Source: Granulosicoccus antarcticus IMCC3135 | Lineage (GTDB): Bacteria > Pseudomonadota > Gammaproteobacteria > Granulosicoccales > Granulosicoccaceae | Length of the DNA: 64,000 bases | Assembly (NCBI RefSeq): GCF_002215215.1 | Contig: NZ_CP018632.1 | Location: 6,878,501 to 6,942,500 of the forward strand | Direction: 5' to 3' | In this document: positions 51,968-60,926 of the stretch, in pieces | Numbering within the stretch: the stretch's first letter is position 1 | Layout: every line of letters starts with the position of its first letter | Notes under the pieces: model-generated | What the model saw: the letters and a program-made list of their open reading frames with translations, nothing else | Told to the model about the DNA's origin: nothing | The model's database searches: none | Position numbers and translations under genes: made by a program

Positions 51968-52612
51968 TTACGCAGGGTAATTCGCTGACAAGCCTGCCTG
52001 TGTCAACAGGTGATTCGTTTCGTACAACGGCAATCCCACTACATTACTGTAGCTGCCAGACAGGTAGGCGACAAATTGTGCCCCCAATCCCTGAATTGCA
52101 TAGCCACCAGCCTTGTCGACCGGTTCGCCGCTCTGCCAATAGGCATTGGCCTGCGCCTTGCTGACAGGACCGAATCGAAGCTGGGTCGCGATGCAGATCT
52201 GGTTTTTCTCTGGAGCTGAACCGACACTCTTGAAATCGGCTCGCAACACACAAACACCCGTCAATACCGAGTGCTCACGATCGGCCAGTCGCTGGAGCAT
52301 GCTCAAGCCATCAGATTTGCACTGTGGCTTGCCAAGAATCTCCCCATCCAAGTCTATGACCGTATCGGCGCCCAACACTACCACGCCATTACCAGAAGCT
52401 GGCTTATCCTTTTGGAACCCCAGTTGCAGACACCGTTCTGCCTTCTGACACGCCAGCCGTGTAACCAGTGCAGCGGGAGTCTCACCTTCGAAGGCCTGCT
52501 CGTCTATATCGACCGGCATGCAAACCGGATCGAAGCCAAGCTGTCGGAGTAATTGCTGGCGCCGCGGCGAGGCGGATGCAAGAATGAACTGGGTATCGTG
52601 GAAAGCGATCAT
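51968..52612 (-). CDS. maf: Maf-family nucleoside triphosphate pyrophosphatase
   Basis: 214 residues. The Maf signature FILASASPRRQQLLRQLGFDP opens the protein. Then follow VVLGADTVIDLDGEILGKP (acidic metal site), and DREHSVLTGVCVLR with the substrate-selective region and DKAGGYAIQGLGAQFVAYLSGSYSNVVGLPLYE, characteristic of the YhdE (dTTP/UTP) type. It removes pyrophosphate from non-canonical or methylated nucleotides. Part of the rng-maf-rlmH run on the same strand. Confidence 0.92.
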   Translation of the reverse strand: MIAFHDTQFILASASPRRQQLLRQLGFDPVCMPVDIDEQAFEGETPAALVTRLACQKAERCLQLGFQKDKPASGNGVVVLGADTVIDLDGEILGKPQCKSDGLSMLQRLADREHSVLTGVCVLRADFKSVGSAPEKNQICIATQLRFGPVSKAQANAYWQSGEPVDKAGGYAIQGLGAQFVAYLSGSYSNVVGLPLYETNHLLTQAGLSANYPA

Positions 52613-52656
52613 GACTCGACTTCGGCACAGGCGATACCGGGCAGAAACCTTGTTGA

Positions 52657-53118
52657 TCAGGCCCGGTGGTAGGGATGATTATCCAGCAGAGTCTGTGCCC
52701 GATACAACTGCTCTGCCAACACGACGCGAACCAGCGGATGAGGAAACGTCAGTGGCGACAGACTCCACATCTGATCAGCCCGCTCGCGGCAGCGTGGATG
52801 TAATCCATCCGCGCCCCCAATCAGCACCACCAGAGACTTGCCTAGCTCCTGCCAACGCTCGAGTTGCCCGGCAACCTGCTCTGTAGACCAGGCAGCGCCG
52901 CGATTGTCCAGCGCTATCACATGCGCCTTATCCGGAATGGCGGCGAGCAACATATCAGCCTCGCGCGCCATGATCACATCACTGCTGTCACCCTGTGACT
53001 GGGCAAATTCACGTACTTCGAATTGCCAGCGCCGAGGCATACGCTTGATGTAATCTGCCGACGCCTGGTTCACCCAGGCTGGCATTTTACGACCGACGGC
53101 ATAGACGCTTATCTGCAC
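52657..53118 (-). CDS. rlmH: RlmH, 23S rRNA pseudouridine-1915 N3-methyltransferase
   Basis: 153 residues with SPOUT-fold knot motifs VIALDNRGAAWSTEQVAGQL, LVVLIGGADGLHPRCRERA, and LSPLTFPHPLVRVVLAEQLYRAQTLLDNHPYHR, the diagnostic C-terminus of RlmH. It methylates the pseudouridine at position 1915 in helix 69 of 23S rRNA using S-adenosylmethionine. Usually adjacent to rsfS, as here. Confidence 0.94.
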   Translation of the reverse strand: MQISVYAVGRKMPAWVNQASADYIKRMPRRWQFEVREFAQSQGDSSDVIMAREADMLLAAIPDKAHVIALDNRGAAWSTEQVAGQLERWQELGKSLVVLIGGADGLHPRCRERADQMWSLSPLTFPHPLVRVVLAEQLYRAQTLLDNHPYHRA

Positions 53119-53160
53119 TGGCTCAAATCAGATTGATGCTGGGCTAAACAGACAGAGGCT

Positions 53161-53550
53161 CTAGTGCGAACCTGCCACATTGGATGAATCAGTGTCCTCA
53201 TCGTCCGCTGCATGCTGTTGAGTATCAGGACCGACAGACCACAGCTTCTCCAGAGAGTAGAAGTCACGCTTCTCTTCAGTCATGACATGCACAATGACGT
53301 CACCCAGATCAACCAGCACCCAATCGCTGGAATCCCCACCTTCGACACCCAGTGGCGGATGGTTAGCTTCCTTGGCGGCCAGACGTACGGTTTCTGCCAT
53401 TGAACGCACGTGTCTTTGGGACGTACCCGTTACCACGATCATCGCGTCAGCGATGCTTGATTTTCCCACAATATCGATCACGGTCAGATCGATCCCTTTC
53501 ATGTCTTCGAGGACCTGTACGGACATATCGATGACGGCTTGACTATTCAT
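53161..53550 (-). CDS. rsfS: Ribosome silencing factor RsfS
   Basis: About 129 residues from an ATG at 53550 (MNSQAVIDMSVQVLEDM); the frame is open to 53610, but those 20 residues lack homology. Motifs KGIDLTVIDIVGKSSIADAMIVVTGTSQRHVRSMAETVRLAAKEA and GDSSDWVLVDLGDVIVHVMTEEKRDFYSLEKLW are RsfS signatures. It binds the large subunit protein L14 and blocks subunit joining in starvation. The acidic C-terminal tail is variable. Confidence 0.92.
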   Translation of the reverse strand: MNSQAVIDMSVQVLEDMKGIDLTVIDIVGKSSIADAMIVVTGTSQRHVRSMAETVRLAAKEANHPPLGVEGGDSSDWVLVDLGDVIVHVMTEEKRDFYSLEKLWSVGPDTQQHAADDEDTDSSNVAGSH

Positions 53551-53613
53551 GCTCAGAACGTTTACTGCTCCCGTCGGTGCTCGTTTGTACCCTGAAAAGG
53601 GACCTGGCACTGA

Positions 53614-54318
53614 CTATTGACTTTTGCGATACAAATTATTCCGCCCAATATACTCCAGTACCTGCTCTGGGAGCAAAAAACGCACAGTTTGTTCGTTGGC
53701 AATGCGACGTCTGACGTCTGTGGCCGAGATAGCCATCTGCGTTACCTCACACAATTCGATGACTCCCGCGCCCCCGCTTTCGATCTTGTGCCCGCAACGC
53801 TCTTGCTGACGCGCCACCAGGCGGGCCGAGAAGTCTGAATGCTCAGCCTCCGGTCGGCCGACGATCACCAGATTAGCCAGATTCAGAATACCCTCCCAGT
53901 CATGCCAGGTATCAAACGCTGCGAAGGCGTCCATACCCATGAAAAACAACAGAGTGGCCTCTGGCTGCTCGGCATGGATTTCACACAAGGTGTCGAAGGT
54001 GTAACTGGGTTTGTCTCGCAAGGCCTCGCGCGTATCAACTTGCAGCCGCGGTGCATCCTGCAGTGCTATTTTCAGCATGTCGATACGACAATCGGTCGTC
54101 GCCGCGGTCGGACCACGATGCACAGGCCGGTGATTGGGCAGCAGATAGAGCTTGGATAGCTGGTATTGCTCTGCCATTTCAACGGCCGGGCGCAAATGGC
54201 CGTAATGAACGGGATCGAAGGTACCGCCAAACAGACCGACCCGGGTATGGGCGCCAGAACGGCTACCGTCGACAGCTGATTCGCTAGCCACGAGTCGTGT
54301 AGTCCCCGTTAACCACAT
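53614..54318 (-). CDS. nadD: Nicotinate-nucleotide adenylyltransferase
   Basis: 234 residues. [27 protein letters not shown] carries the (H/T)xGH adenylyl-transfer motif, [13 protein letters not shown] is substrate-related, and [30 protein letters not shown] is the C-terminal ISxTxIR motif. Converts nicotinate mononucleotide to deamido-NAD. The N-terminal 26 residues precede the first strand and overlap the 3' end of proA by 35 bases; a later non-ATG start cannot be excluded. Part of the proA-nadD-rsfS-rlmH group. Confidence 0.92.
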   Translation of the reverse strand: MWLTGTTRLVASESAVDGSRSGAHTRVGLFGGTFDPVHYGHLRPAVEMAEQYQLSKLYLLPNHRPVHRGPTAATTDCRIDMLKIALQDAPRLQVDTREALRDKPSYTFDTLCEIHAEQPEATLLFFMGMDAFAAFDTWHDWEGILNLANLVIVGRPEAEHSDFSARLVARQQERCGHKIESGGAGVIELCEVTQMAISATDVRRRIANEQTVRFLLPEQVLEYIGRNNLYRKSQ

Positions 54319-55546
54319 ATTTTTCGGTCGTCAGACCCAGCACCCCGACCGGACCACGGACATGCATGCGGTTGGTGCTGATGCCGATCTCTGCACCCAG
54401 ACCGTATTCGGCTCCGTCTGCAAAACAGGTCGCGGCATTGACCATGACCGAGGCGGAATCCACCTGTCGGACAAACCGACGGGCGCGCCCGATATCATTG
54501 GTCACGATGGCATCGGTATGAGCTGAACCATGACGAGCGATATGCTGCATGGCCGCATCCATGTCGTCAACAACACGAATCGAGAGAATCGGCCCCAGAT
54601 ACTCTGTATCCCAGTCAGCCTCAGTCGCAGCCACCATGCCAGGAACAAGGGCAAGTGTTCGCTCACAGCCCCGTAGCTCGACCTCTTTCGCAGCAAAGGC
54701 ATCTACCAGCATGGGCAATACCCGCTCTGCCTCATCCCCATGCAGCAACAAGGTTTCCATCGAACCGCAGATGCCGTAACGATAAGTCTTGGCGTTCAAC
54801 GCCACCTCGACCGCCCGAGCCAGATCGGCACCAGCGTCGATGAAGACATGGCAGATACCGTCCAGATGCTTGATAACCGGCACTCGCGCCTCTTCACTGA
54901 TGCGTTTGACCAGCCCCTTGCCGCCTCGCGGAATAATGACATCCAGATATTCATCCATTGCCAGCAAAGCCCCAACCGCCGCCCGATCAGTGGTTGCCAC
55001 CAGTTGCACCGCCGCTTCCGGCAAGCCCGCCTTTTGTAATCCCTGACGCACACACTCGGCAACGGCCTGATTGGAGTTGAACGCCTCCGAGCCCCCACGC
55101 AGAATGACCACATTGCCGGATTTGATACACAGGCCAGCTGCATCAGCAGTGACATTGGGGCGAGATTCGTAAATAACACCAATAACACCCAGAGGCACAC
55201 GCATGCGAGCGATTTCCAGCCCGGACGGACGACGATCAGTTGCCGACAAAGCCCCGATCGGATCCGCCTGTGCAGCGACGCTGCGCAGTCCCTCAGACAT
55301 GCCGCTGATCCTGGCCGGCGTCAGTTCCAGCCGATCCAGCAAGGCGGCATCGATGCCCTTGACCCTGGCGGCCGCCAGATCCTTGGCATTGGCAGCCAAC
55401 AGTATTGACGCGGCTGCATCAATGGCATCAGCCATGGCCAGTAACGCCAGATTCTTTTGTCCGGTATCAGCAACCGACAGCACTGCAGCGGCGCCTCTGG
55501 CAGCCTTGCCCATGGCGTTTACGTCGGCTAGTACCTGACTCGTCAT
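54284..55546 (-). CDS. proA: Glutamate-5-semialdehyde dehydrogenase
   Basis: About 420 residues from the ATG at 55546; the frame extends seven codons upstream. NADPH-dependent reduction of gamma-glutamyl phosphate in proline synthesis. Motifs: [29 protein letters not shown] stretch ([19 protein letters not shown]), [20 protein letters not shown], and [13 protein letters not shown] with the catalytic cysteine in CGSMET. C-terminus [38 protein letters not shown] is diagnostic. proB is not in the window. Confidence 0.93.
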   Translation of the reverse strand: MTSQVLADVNAMGKAARGAAAVLSVADTGQKNLALLAMADAIDAAASILLAANAKDLAAARVKGIDAALLDRLELTPARISGMSEGLRSVAAQADPIGALSATDRRPSGLEIARMRVPLGVIGVIYESRPNVTADAAGLCIKSGNVVILRGGSEAFNSNQAVAECVRQGLQKAGLPEAAVQLVATTDRAAVGALLAMDEYLDVIIPRGGKGLVKRISEEARVPVIKHLDGICHVFIDAGADLARAVEVALNAKTYRYGICGSMETLLLHGDEAERVLPMLVDAFAAKEVELRGCERTLALVPGMVAATEADWDTEYLGPILSIRVVDDMDAAMQHIARHGSAHTDAIVTNDIGRARRFVRQVDSASVMVNAATCFADGAEYGLGAEIGISTNRMHVRGPVGVLGLTTEKYVVNGDYTTRG

Positions 55547-55648
55547 GTCCTTGTCTTCCAATGTCACCGTTTTTCGCTCCTACTCAACCGCGGCTATGCC
55601 ACGTACACTTCGACCATCATCAATTTACAGACAACGCCACGACTTCAC

Positions 55649-56443
55649 ATGCAACTCGTCGACTCGCATTGCCATCTGAATTTTCCCGACTTCAAGGATC
55701 GGATTCCCGACATTCTACAGAACGCGGCTGATAATCAGATCCACCATCTGCTTTGTATCGCCACCAGCTGGGAAAATTGCGAAGAAGTGCTGGAGCTGGC
55801 CCGGACCCATGCCCCCATCAGTGCCTCAGTCGGCGTGCACCCGACAACCGAGGGCGGTTATGAGCCTACCGTCGATGAACTGCTGGCGGCCGCTTCACAC
55901 AAGGAAATTGTCGCTATTGGCGAGACCGGCCTCGACTATTTCCGCAGCACCGGAGATGATCTGACCTGGCAACATGAGCGTTTTCATCGCCATATCGAAG
56001 TGGCCCGCCGCACCCAGAAGCCACTCGTGATCCACACTCGTGCCGCCGCCGAGGACACCATGAACACCCTGCGAGAGCACAAGGCCAGCGAGGCCGGTGG
56101 CGTGATGCACTGCTTTGCAGAAGACTGGGAAGTTGCCCAACAGGCACTGGACATTGGTTTCTATATCTCGTTCTCCGGCATCGTGACCTTCAAGAGTGCC
56201 AAAACGATTCAGGAAGTTGCCCTCAAGGCTCCACTGGACCGAATACTGGTCGAAACCGATGCGCCCTACCTTGCACCGGTGCCGCACCGCGGCAAGACCA
56301 ACGAGCCGGCTTTCGTGCGTCATACCGCCGAATATGTGGCGCAGCTACGAGGCATTTCTCTGGAGGAACTGGCCGAAGCAACAACCGACAACTTCTTCCG
56401 ACTGTTTTCAGGCGCAGCCGCATTGACGGGACGTAACGCTTGA
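55649..56443 (+). CDS. TatD-family metal-dependent hydrolase
   Basis: 264 residues: VDSHCHLNFPDF supplies the HxH ligands, GETGLDYF the Glu, VIHTRAA and MHCFAE the His residues, and ETDAPYLAP the final Asp. TatD-type proteins are DNases or D-aminoacyl deacylase-like hydrolases involved in DNA repair. Divergent from proA. The final codons GCT-TGA run into the end motif of the IS605-type remnant (TTGACATCC at 56440), so the stop may have been supplied by the inserted element. Confidence 0.88.
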   Translation: MQLVDSHCHLNFPDFKDRIPDILQNAADNQIHHLLCIATSWENCEEVLELARTHAPISASVGVHPTTEGGYEPTVDELLAAASHKEIVAIGETGLDYFRSTGDDLTWQHERFHRHIEVARRTQKPLVIHTRAAAEDTMNTLREHKASEAGGVMHCFAEDWEVAQQALDIGFYISFSGIVTFKSAKTIQEVALKAPLDRILVETDAPYLAPVPHRGKTNEPAFVRHTAEYVAQLRGISLEELAEATTDNFFRLFSGAAALTGRNA

Positions 56444-56675
56444 CATCCTCCCCTCCCTAAAACGAACGAAGGGGATTCCTACAGCGCTCGGTATGGTTTT
56501 ACCGTTCGCTTCGGTGGGTTCCTGTTTCATTGAGGCTGCTTGTGCTGCGTACTGCTGCAACTCAAGTCTAACGTCCCCTCCGCAGGCATAACACGGCATG
56601 TCCTGCCGCTGATAGAAATACTAACACAGCTCTAACGTTCGTTTACATCCCCGCCCTGAAGGACCGGGCTTTTCA
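56440..56675 (-). mobile_element. TnpB-less IS605-type remnant (PATE-like), related to the 5.6-6.9 kb element
   Basis: On the minus strand the right end (low coordinates) reads AATCCCCTTCGTTCG, TTTTAGGGAGGGGAG and GATGTCAAG, the usual hairpin and end of IS605 elements. The left end (56620-56675) contains CAGCTCTAACGTTCG and CCCCGCCCTGA, shared with the other element's left end at 6862-6895. TTGAG lies at the expected TAM position (56676-56680). Inside is a residual coding stretch: 56599 downwards gives CYACGGDVRLEL then SMKQEPTEANGK and GIPFVRF, the C-terminal tail of a different TnpB. No full nuclease gene remains. Non-autonomous or decayed. Confidence 0.68.
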
Positions 56676-56756
56676 CTCAATCTGGTAAGTTGCTGCATCT
56701 GCCAGCAACCTACCTCCGGACATCGCTCTGCCGATACCCCACAGAGCTTCTTGCAA

Positions 56757-56796
56757 GCGCCGGAGCGCCGGAGCGCCGGAGCGCCGGAGCGCCGGA
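56757..56796. repeat. Tandem repeat, five copies of GCGCCGGA
   Basis: Five perfect direct copies of an eight-base unit GCGCCGGA, beginning at 56757, just beyond the stop codon of the alpha/beta hydrolase (56800). A GC-rich microsatellite-like tract, possibly variable in copy number. It lies outside any coding region. Its unit can form small self-complementary stems. Confidence 0.9.
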
Positions 56797-56799
56797 CCG

Positions 56800-57609
56800 C
56801 TAAAGATCCAGAACTTGCAGAAAGCTTGCAACCCGTTCCACCACTTCTGACTCTTTTTCCCGATGCGGAACATGCCGAGTGTCCGGCATGAGTTCGACCT
56901 GTACCGGACCGCCGGCCAACTCGCCCATCAATTGTGGATGTCTTGAGGTTCCGTACTCATCTTCGGCTCCGTGAATAGCCAGTATCGGACATGTCAATTG
57001 CGGCAGGACAGGCTCTAGAGTCCAGCAAGCAAATGCAGGACTGAGCCACGTACTTATCCAGGCATCCAGCACCCACTCGGTTTTTTCACCGTGGAATTTT
57101 CTCAAGCGATCCAGCTGTTTCTGGTCTTTGAACAATTCGCGAGCCTGCTCGACTCCCAGTACGGTTTTCTCCTCGACAAACATCTGGGCAGACTCGGTGA
57201 TCAATGCAGCACAGGCCTGGCCATGAGCCAGCGCACAGTGCACCGCCATACCTCCGCCAACGCTATGCCCGAACAGAATAAAGCGATCGATACCCATGTC
57301 CTGCACTAGCGCAGCAAAGCCGGTATTTGCCTCGTCTGATACAAAATCCTGCGCCAGCTTGTGCGGGTAGGGGTCCGATTGGCCAAAGCCCAATCGGTCA
57401 TAGGCAATGACAGTCCGTCCCGTGGCCACGGCCAGTTCGGCAGGAAAACTGCGCCAAAGCTCCACACTACCCAGAGAGTCGTGCATCAGAATAATGGGTA
57501 TGTCTGATGCAGATGGCGATGATGCCTGCCAGGAGCGGACAAAGAGGCGCCCTTGCAGGCGACCGTCTGCGTCTTCAATCCAGTGGTCCTTTACGGTGAC
57601 GTCGAGCAT
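56800..57609 (-). CDS. Alpha/beta hydrolase
   Basis: 269 residues. MHDSLGSVELWRSF supplies the oxyanion-hole HDSLG. The nucleophile elbow is FGHSVGGGM with Ser in GHSVGG. The acid is the Asp in AIHGAEDEYG, and the base is the His in PDTRHVPHREK. The substrate is not identifiable. It lies 17 bases after the siderophore-interacting protein gene on the same strand, so they may be co-transcribed. Confidence 0.83.
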   Translation of the reverse strand: MLDVTVKDHWIEDADGRLQGRLFVRSWQASSPSASDIPIILMHDSLGSVELWRSFPAELAVATGRTVIAYDRLGFGQSDPYPHKLAQDFVSDEANTGFAALVQDMGIDRFILFGHSVGGGMAVHCALAHGQACAALITESAQMFVEEKTVLGVEQARELFKDQKQLDRLRKFHGEKTEWVLDAWISTWLSPAFACWTLEPVLPQLTCPILAIHGAEDEYGTSRHPQLMGELAGGPVQVELMPDTRHVPHREKESEVVERVASFLQVLDL

Positions 57610-57626
57610 CCTGGTACCCTGACCGC

Positions 57627-58385
57627 TCAGGCGGCATCTTCCTTCTTGGCCACTTTGTGCTCTTCTTCCTTAAGACCCTGCTTCCAGTAGCTGGATATAT
57701 ACAGGTGTGATTTTTCGATCTGTTTGTCGACTCGCAGAAATTGTCGAATTTTCTTCATGGTCTTGAATTCACAGGCAGCCCAGGCAGCCACCTGCCCATC
57801 AAACCACTCCAGCTTTTCCAGCGCATGAAATAGTGGCGACTCATCGGAGCCTGCATGCGGGTTGACGACCCAGATAACGTCCATATTCACTGGCACCTGC
57901 AGATCTTGTTTATCTTCATCAGCCAGGATTTCCACGACAATATAGCCCCCTGCACTTTCAGGCAATAACGCAAGATTGGCAACCAGTGCCGGCAGTGCGG
58001 TCATATCGGCTGCCAGCAGAAACCAGTCAGCATCGGTATTGATGAAGGTGGCAGGGCCGGGGCCGAAAACGGGCATGGCATCGCCGGGTTTCGCATCAAG
58101 CGACCAGGGAGCCGCAATGCCACTAGCCGTGCCATCTGAGCCGACATGCAACATGAAATCGACATCGATTTCAAATTGTTCGGCACGGTGTTGTGCCACG
58201 GTATAGGTTCTCATGATGGGTCGCTCCGGATTACCGGAGTCAAAGGTCAGCTTGATGTAAGCCCCTTCAGCATTGTCAGGAAAACGGGCAAGGTCCTCGC
58301 CCTGTAGAGTAACCCTGCGCATATTAGGGGTAAGTTGAGAGACCGCAGTAACCGTCAGTTCTTTCGGTGAGCGTTTTTCAGCCAT
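57627..58385 (-). CDS. Siderophore-interacting protein (NAD(P)H-dependent ferric-chelate reductase)
   Basis: 252 residues of the SIP/ViuB family: an N-terminal FAD domain with ERPIMRTYTVAQH, FGPGPATFINTDADWFLLAADMTALPALVANL for the flavin/pyridine-nucleotide contacts, and the C-terminal LYISSYWKQGLKEEEHK. Reduces and releases iron from ferric siderophores in the cytoplasm. No siderophore receptor or Fur box was recognised near it. Last residues are acidic and basic mixed (KVAKKEDAA). Confidence 0.87.
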   Translation of the reverse strand: MAEKRSPKELTVTAVSQLTPNMRRVTLQGEDLARFPDNAEGAYIKLTFDSGNPERPIMRTYTVAQHRAEQFEIDVDFMLHVGSDGTASGIAAPWSLDAKPGDAMPVFGPGPATFINTDADWFLLAADMTALPALVANLALLPESAGGYIVVEILADEDKQDLQVPVNMDVIWVVNPHAGSDESPLFHALEKLEWFDGQVAAWAACEFKTMKKIRQFLRVDKQIEKSHLYISSYWKQGLKEEEHKVAKKEDAA

Positions 58386-58633
58386 GGTTCATTCTCGATT
58401 CGTCTAAGCATGTCCTCGATACCGGCAGGCAGCAGCTATGACAGGCCGCAAGCCTGCACTCCCTATCGAGCGATCTCCACAATATACACCCGCACCCTTC
58501 TTGCCTGAGTTTACCGATTTGTATAAGGAAGTTTGAAATGGTTAGGGCTTGTTACACGAATATCAAGCGGCTGGCAGGCAAGTTACGCTCAGGCACACTG
58601 ACTTAAAGCAAACGACCTTCAGGCACACCATCC

Positions 58634-59662
58634 TCAGACCTGTCTGGCAACAAACAGCCCGGGCGTGCGATTGACTATCGCCACCAGCGACAGCATGACA
58701 GGCACCTCAACCAGCACACCCACAACGGTTGCCAGTGCGGCACCTGAGTTCAGACCAAACAGCGAGATGGCGACAGCCACTGCCAGTTCGAAAAAGTTTG
58801 AAGTTCCAATCAGACTCGCAGGCCCCGCCACATCATGCGGCAAGCGCAAGGCTCGTGCAGCGGTATAGGTAATGGCGAAAATCCCGTACGCTTGTAAAAC
58901 AAGCGGTATGGCGATCAGCACGATGGTGACCGGTTGGCTGACGATCTTGTCGGCCTGAAAGCCGAACAGCAACACCACGGTTGCCAGCAAACCGACAATG
59001 GACCAGGGTTTCAGTCTACCGACAAAGGCGCCCAAAGCATCAGGATCGTGGCGAGCTTCCAGTTGCCGTCGTGTCAGCACACCGGCGAGCAACGGCAGCA
59101 ACACATACAGGACCACTGACAACAACAGAGTTTCCCACGGCACCACGATATCACTAACGCCCAGCAACAGAGCGGCGAGCGGGGCAAAGGCAAACACCAT
59201 GATGATGTCATTGACGGACACTTGCACCAGCGTGTAGTTAGGATCGCCCTTGACCAATTGGCTCCAGACAAAAACCATGGCGGTACAAGGAGCCACACCC
59301 AGCAGAATCATGCCTGCGATGTACTCGCTGGCAGACTCAGGATCAACCCAGTCTGCGAAAATCACCTTGAAAAACAGCCAACCCAGCGCTGCCATGGAGA
59401 AAGGTTTCACAAACCAGTTCACCACCAGAGTCAAGGCCAGCCCTTTAGGCTTCTTGCCAACATCCTTGATAGCCGAGAAATCTATCTGCACCATCATCGG
59501 GTAGATCATGATCCAGATGAATACGGCAATCACCAGATTAACGTGTGCATATTCCAGATGTGCAATGCCCTGAAAAGCACCTGGAATCAACTGCCCGAGA
59601 ACGATGCCCGCCACAATACACAGGCCCACCCAGATAGAAAGATATCGTTCAAAAATACCCAT
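58634..59662 (-). CDS. acr3: ACR3-family arsenite efflux transporter
   Basis: 342 residues with about ten membrane segments. [21 protein letters not shown] and [43 protein letters not shown] are ACR3 hallmarks, and the conserved cysteine is in [13 protein letters not shown]. Exports arsenite (or antimonite) using the proton gradient. It lies 14 bases after arsH in an arsR-arsH-acr3 order. No arsenate reductase (arsC) is present in the window. Confidence 0.92.
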   Translation of the reverse strand: MGIFERYLSIWVGLCIVAGIVLGQLIPGAFQGIAHLEYAHVNLVIAVFIWIMIYPMMVQIDFSAIKDVGKKPKGLALTLVVNWFVKPFSMAALGWLFFKVIFADWVDPESASEYIAGMILLGVAPCTAMVFVWSQLVKGDPNYTLVQVSVNDIIMVFAFAPLAALLLGVSDIVVPWETLLLSVVLYVLLPLLAGVLTRRQLEARHDPDALGAFVGRLKPWSIVGLLATVVLLFGFQADKIVSQPVTIVLIAIPLVLQAYGIFAITYTAARALRLPHDVAGPASLIGTSNFFELAVAVAISLFGLNSGAALATVVGVLVEVPVMLSLVAIVNRTPGLFVARQV

Positions 59663-59676
59663 TTTTGTCTCTTTTC

Positions 59677-60447
59677 CTAGATGCTTTTCTGATTAACACG
59701 TCCCGCCAACTCGGTATGAGTTTCCTTGCGCTCCGAATAGCGATCCACCAGATGCTCCTTGATGTCTCGAGTCAGCAGCGTGAAGCGCAGTAACTCCTCT
59801 ACGACATCCACCATGCGATCGTAATAAGCTGACGGCAACATCCGCCCAGCCTCATCAAACTGCTCGTAGGCCCTGGGCACTGATGATTGATTGGGGATAG
59901 TAAGCAGGCGCATCCAGCGGCCCAGTATCCGCAGTTGATTGACAGTGTTGAAACTCTGACTCCCTCCACACACTTGCATGACAGCCAGAGTCTTGCCCTG
60001 CGTCGGTCGCACACCACCCAACGACAATGGTATCCAGTCAATCTGATTCTTCATGACTGCCGACATGGCACCGTGCCGTTCCGGCGAACACCAGAGCATG
60101 CCTTCACTCCAGCTCACCAGTTCTCGTAACTCGGCCACCTTGGGATGGGAGGCGTCGACACTATCAGGCATCGGCAGATCACTCGGGTCGAATATCCGCG
60201 TCTGGGCACCCAATCGTTGCAGCACTCGAGCAGCCTCCTCCGTCATGAGACGTGAGTAGCTCTTCTCACGTAATGAGCCATAAAGCAGTAGCAACCTGGG
60301 GGCATGGCTTGCACCTCCAACACCGAACAGCTGCTGGCGATCAATCTGGCGAAACTGAGCCTCATCAATCTGCGGCGTATCGCTCAGCACCTTGTCGCTC
60401 TGATTAACGACCACCTCGTTTTCATTCTTTGTCATATTCATCAACAA
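59677..60447 (-). CDS. arsH: ArsH, NADPH-dependent FMN reductase of the arsenic operon
   Basis: 256 residues. [31 protein letters not shown] is the flavin start, [27 protein letters not shown] and [45 protein letters not shown] are ArsH-specific. ArsH oxidises organoarsenicals or acts as a quinone reductase. The start overlaps arsR by seven bases; an ATG at 60435 is an alternative. Confidence 0.92.
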   Translation of the reverse strand: MLMNMTKNENEVVVNQSDKVLSDTPQIDEAQFRQIDRQQLFGVGGASHAPRLLLLYGSLREKSYSRLMTEEAARVLQRLGAQTRIFDPSDLPMPDSVDASHPKVAELRELVSWSEGMLWCSPERHGAMSAVMKNQIDWIPLSLGGVRPTQGKTLAVMQVCGGSQSFNTVNQLRILGRWMRLLTIPNQSSVPRAYEQFDEAGRMLPSAYYDRMVDVVEELLRFTLLTRDIKEHLVDRYSERKETHTELAGRVNQKSI

Positions 60448-60773
60448 CCACAGGCAATTTTATCAATGACCGGCTGACAGAGCTCAGGCTGGCCGCCACA
60501 GCAATCCTCCATCAGGAACGCAAGAAAGCCTCGCAGGCCTTCCATATCTGCAAAGTAGCGAATAGCTCTGCCTTCACGTTGATTTCTGATCAGGCCCGAT
60601 TGCAGCAGAATCGACAGATTGCTCGACATCGTGTTTTGCCGGACATCCAGATGCTCAGCAATTTCGCCAGCCAGCATGCCATCATTACCGGCTTGCACCA
60701 GTAGACGGAAAACATCCAGACGCGTCTCCTGCCCCAATGCAGCCAAAGCTTCAAGTGTATTTTTCTTATCCAT
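60441..60773 (-). CDS. arsR: ArsR/SmtB-family arsenic-responsive repressor
   Basis: 110 residues. ArsR winged helix: [65 protein letters not shown]. The C-terminal [12 protein letters not shown] provides a cysteine cluster suitable for As(III) binding, the Acidithiobacillus-like C-terminal type. It autoregulates the operon: a seven-base inverted repeat overlaps its start codon (60767-60792). Confidence 0.9.
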   Translation of the reverse strand: MDKKNTLEALAALGQETRLDVFRLLVQAGNDGMLAGEIAEHLDVRQNTMSSNLSILLQSGLIRNQREGRAIRYFADMEGLRGFLAFLMEDCCGGQPELCQPVIDKIACGC

Positions 60774-60792
60774 ATATCGAGATTAATGGATA
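60767..60792. promoter_or_regulatory. Candidate ArsR operator
   Basis: TATCCAT-atatcgagatta-ATGGATA is a perfect inverted repeat with seven-base arms and a twelve-base spacer, covering the arsR start codon. Its position and the AT-rich 12-2-12-like layout fit ArsR binding sites. Inferred. Confidence 0.55.
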
Positions 60793-60926
60793 TATATTGA
60801 AAACACAAGCACATCTTGAAAACCATCAAGCCTTTGGTTGTCCAGAGACTGTCCAGAATTCAGCTTACATCAGGGATTTCAGACGGGGATTGCCAATGAC
60901 CCCTTTCTTGCGGCACCACCGGATAG

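Noticed and set aside
56757-56796. CRISPR-like array
   Set aside because: The repeated unit is only eight bases with no spacers, so it is a tandem microsatellite. No CRISPR or cas genes exist in the window.
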